NCBI GenBank assembly: GCA_041742255.1
Contig: JBGSIZ010000176.1
Coordinates: 1 to 23,216 of the forward strand
Length of the DNA stretch: 23,216 nt
From: JBGSIZ01 sp041742255
GTDB lineage: Bacteria; Pseudomonadota; Alphaproteobacteria; Rhodobacterales; Rhodobacteraceae
Direction of reading: 5' to 3'
In this document: one piece after another, positions 21,639-23,216 of the stretch
Layout: each line of letters starts with the position of its first letter
How positions within the stretch are numbered: position 1 is the first letter of the stretch
Made by a program: the position numbers and the translations under genes
The notes under the pieces: generated by a model
The model's database searches: none
Told to the model about the DNA's origin: nothing
Seen by the model: the letters and a program-made list of their open reading frames with translations, nothing else

Positions 21639-22633
21639 GTCCCCCCGGATAACAGGCTGGCAAACTCGGCCTCAAGGGCGGCAATGTCAACCGGGTCCGG
21701 GGGCTGGCGCGCGGCCTCGGCAGCATGCGCACGGTCCAGCGCAGGCCCGCTCAGCGCCCCGGCAGCACGGATCACGGCCTCCATTTCGGCGGCGTCACCA
21801 TTGCAATGCAGCGCCACATCACACCCCGCAGCAATCGACCCGGCGACACGGTGGGCAATGTCACCGGCAAGGGCCTGCATGGAGATATCGTCCGTCATCA
21901 ACAGCCCCCTGAACCCGATCTGATTACGGATCAGGCGGATGATCTCGGGGCTTTGAGTGGCGGGCAGCGGACTGATGCGGGGAAACACGATATGGGCGGA
22001 CATGCCCATCGGCAGATCGTTCAAGGCGCGAAACGGGGCAAAATCCCACTGCGCGGCGTCGGCGTGGTCTACGTCGGCCACAGGCAAGTGCAAATGGCTG
22101 TCCACCTGCCCCCTGCCATGTCCGGGCATATGTTTGATCACGGGCACAACACCCCCGGCCAACAAACCATCAGCAGTGGCGCGGGCGTTCTGGATCACGG
22201 CACCGGGGGTGTCGCCCATGCAGCGGTTGCGCAAAAACGGGTGGGTGTCGGGGCCAGCAATATCGCAGGTCGGGGCGCAATTCACGTCAATACCCACTTC
22301 GCGCAATTCGTGGGCCATCATCCGGGCGCGGATCCAGAACGCCCGGGCAGCCCCCGCACCCGTCCGCTCTGCCTGTTCTAACGGGGGCAACCATTCGCGC
22401 CAATGGGGGGCACGCAGGCGTTGCACCCGGCCCCCTTCTTGATCGACCATGACCATGGTGTCGCGGCCCACGGCCTCGCGCAATTGCGCGGTCAGCTGGC
22501 GCACCTGATCGGGCGTGTCGATATTGCGGGCAAACACAATAAACCCAAACGGCTGGGCCTCCCGGAAAAACGCGGCCTCATTCGGCGTGACGTCCAGCCC
22601 CATGGGGGCAAGGATCGCCGCGCTCAGGGTCAT
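21635..22633 (-). CDS. nagZ: Beta-N-acetylhexosaminidase (glycoside hydrolase family 3)
   Basis: NagZ removes N-acetylglucosamine from anhydro-muropeptides in cytoplasmic peptidoglycan recycling; in bacteria with AmpC/AmpR the product signals beta-lactamase induction. The 332-residue protein has VDQEGGRVQR (63-72), KHMPGHG (167-173) with H180 nearby, and TDDISM (247-252), holding the catalytic nucleophile aspartate. The Asp/His pair on the flexible loop after KHMPGHG is typical of NagZ and absent from two-domain GH3 enzymes. No signal peptide is visible. It starts directly after the SPOR gene's TGA (TGAATG) and overlaps scpA. Confidence 0.95.
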   Translation of the reverse strand: MTLSAAILAPMGLDVTPNEAAFFREAQPFGFIVFARNIDTPDQVRQLTAQLREAVGRDTMVMVDQEGGRVQRLRAPHWREWLPPLEQAERTGAGAARAFWIRARMMAHELREVGIDVNCAPTCDIAGPDTHPFLRNRCMGDTPGAVIQNARATADGLLAGGVVPVIKHMPGHGRGQVDSHLHLPVADVDHADAAQWDFAPFRALNDLPMGMSAHIVFPRISPLPATQSPEIIRLIRNQIGFRGLLMTDDISMQALAGDIAHRVAGSIAAGCDVALHCNGDAAEMEAVIRAAGALSGPALDRAHAAEAARQPPDPVDIAALEAEFASLLSGGT

Positions 22634-23216
22634 TCAGCGGACCTCGACAGGGATGCAAATGGCGTTTTCGGCGACCAAGGCGGCACAAAACCGATTGGTA
22701 TCGGCGCGGTCGGCAAACCCCATGGCGCGTAGACGGTAAAACGTCTTGCCACCACTGCTGGCCTTCTGGATCACCAAAGTCTTTTCGGCCAGATAATCGG
22801 GGAATGCAGCGCGCAGGCGGGTCCATTCGGTCTCGGCGACCTCGGGGCTGTCAAACGCGCCCAACTGCACCAGATGGGTGCCCACCGGGATCGTGGCCGG
22901 GTCCACCACACTGGCGGCAGGGGCGACTACGAGGGCGGCGTCAGTGGCAGCCGAGGCCATCACGGCATCTTGCGCCGGGGCCACCACGTTCAACCCTGCC
23001 GGGCGGGCGGGCGGACGGGGGGATTGGGACACGCCGGGAACAGAGGCGGGGACGATATCGGCGATATCCTCGACCGACACACCGTTCACGGCCATCGCAA
23101 CCTCGGGCACAGGTGTTCCTTCGGGCAAAGCGGTCAAGGGGGCGGCACCCGCAGCAATCTGATCGGCCAACGCCAGAATATCATCAGGTGTCAGCGGGGC
23201 ATCGGCCTGCGCGACA
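22634..23216 (-). CDS. SPOR domain-containing protein, C-terminal part
   Basis: This gene runs off the right edge of the window; its frame is open to the last base, so the N-terminus (expected to contain a membrane segment) is missing. The visible 193 residues are a long Ala/Pro/Val-rich linker of low complexity (about 110 residues) followed by a SPOR domain: GTHLVQLGAFDSPEVAETEWTRL, then YLAEKTLVIQKASSGGKTFYRLRAMGF and CAALVAENAICIPVEV. SPOR domains bind denuded peptidoglycan at the division site. It ends just before nagZ, linking cell-wall binding to recycling. In relatives argS often lies upstream, but that is outside this window. Confidence 0.88.
   Translation of the reverse strand, partial: VAQADAPLTPDDILALADQIAAGAAPLTALPEGTPVPEVAMAVNGVSVEDIADIVPASVPGVSQSPRPPARPAGLNVVAPAQDAVMASAATDAALVVAPAASVVDPATIPVGTHLVQLGAFDSPEVAETEWTRLRAAFPDYLAEKTLVIQKASSGGKTFYRLRAMGFADRADTNRFCAALVAENAICIPVEVR

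Noticed and set aside
1..23216. A defence island, toxin-antitoxin pair, prophage or secondary-metabolite cluster
   Set aside because: Every substantial gene fits a housekeeping or common metabolic family, and gaps are too small for an unrecognised multi-gene system. MazG here is the two-repeat pyrophosphohydrolase and has no mazEF genes next to it.

Overview
This 23.2 kb window is high-GC, tightly packed chromosomal DNA from an alphaproteobacterium, most likely a Rhodobacteraceae/Roseobacter-group member. The assignment rests on gene content and order: surA-pdxA-rsmA; prfA-prmC-DUF4167; bamE divergent from yceD-rpmF-plsX-fabH-ihfA-merR; and SPOR-nagZ-scpA-scpB, plus a two-domain dCTP deaminase. 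I found no integrase, transposase, CRISPR array, prophage gene or clear compositional break, so this is core genome and not an accessory island.

Layout. (1) 1-2162, plus strand: the end of surA (outer-membrane protein chaperone), pdxA (vitamin B6) and rsmA (16S rRNA dimethylation), closed by a two-way terminator at 2171-2200. (2) 2201-7699, minus strand: a probable operon read as M20 amidohydrolase, agmatinase-family ureohydrolase, DUF1499 membrane-anchored protein, prfA (RF1), prmC (which methylates RF1) and DUF4167. (3) 7763-9667, plus strand: mazG, then a periplasmic Fe(3+)-binding protein whose promoter region holds two copies of an imperfect palindrome, a likely iron operator. (4) 9758-12359, minus strand: an OlsB-type acyltransferase followed by a Uup-like ABC-F ATPase. 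(5) 12428-13284: msrB and the lipoprotein gene bamE, convergent and sharing a TTAA at their stops. (6) 13368-17511, plus strand: the yceD-rpmF-plsX-fabH cluster linking ribosome assembly to membrane lipid synthesis, followed by ihfA and a MerR-type regulator. (7) 17582-17658: tRNA-Pro(GGG) with its own likely promoter and terminator. (8) 17735-19864, plus strand: dcd and a Ca2+/Na+:cation antiporter. (9) 19874-23216, minus strand: SPOR protein (cut by the window edge), nagZ, scpA and scpB, followed by a small basic protein of unknown function.

Functional themes are envelope biogenesis (SurA, BamE, PlsX/FabH, OlsB, NagZ, SPOR), translation (RsmA, RF1 with its modifying enzyme PrmC, L32, ABC-F, tRNA-Pro), chromosome organisation (IHF-alpha, ScpAB) and nucleotide housekeeping (MazG, Dcd).

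I looked for an undescribed system and do not see a convincing one. The best leads are small: the duplicated palindrome in front of an iron-binding protein with no adjacent permease genes, a very stable UACG-loop hairpin after that gene, and a 70-residue basic orphan protein. Promoter calls are by eye and weak unless stated otherwise.
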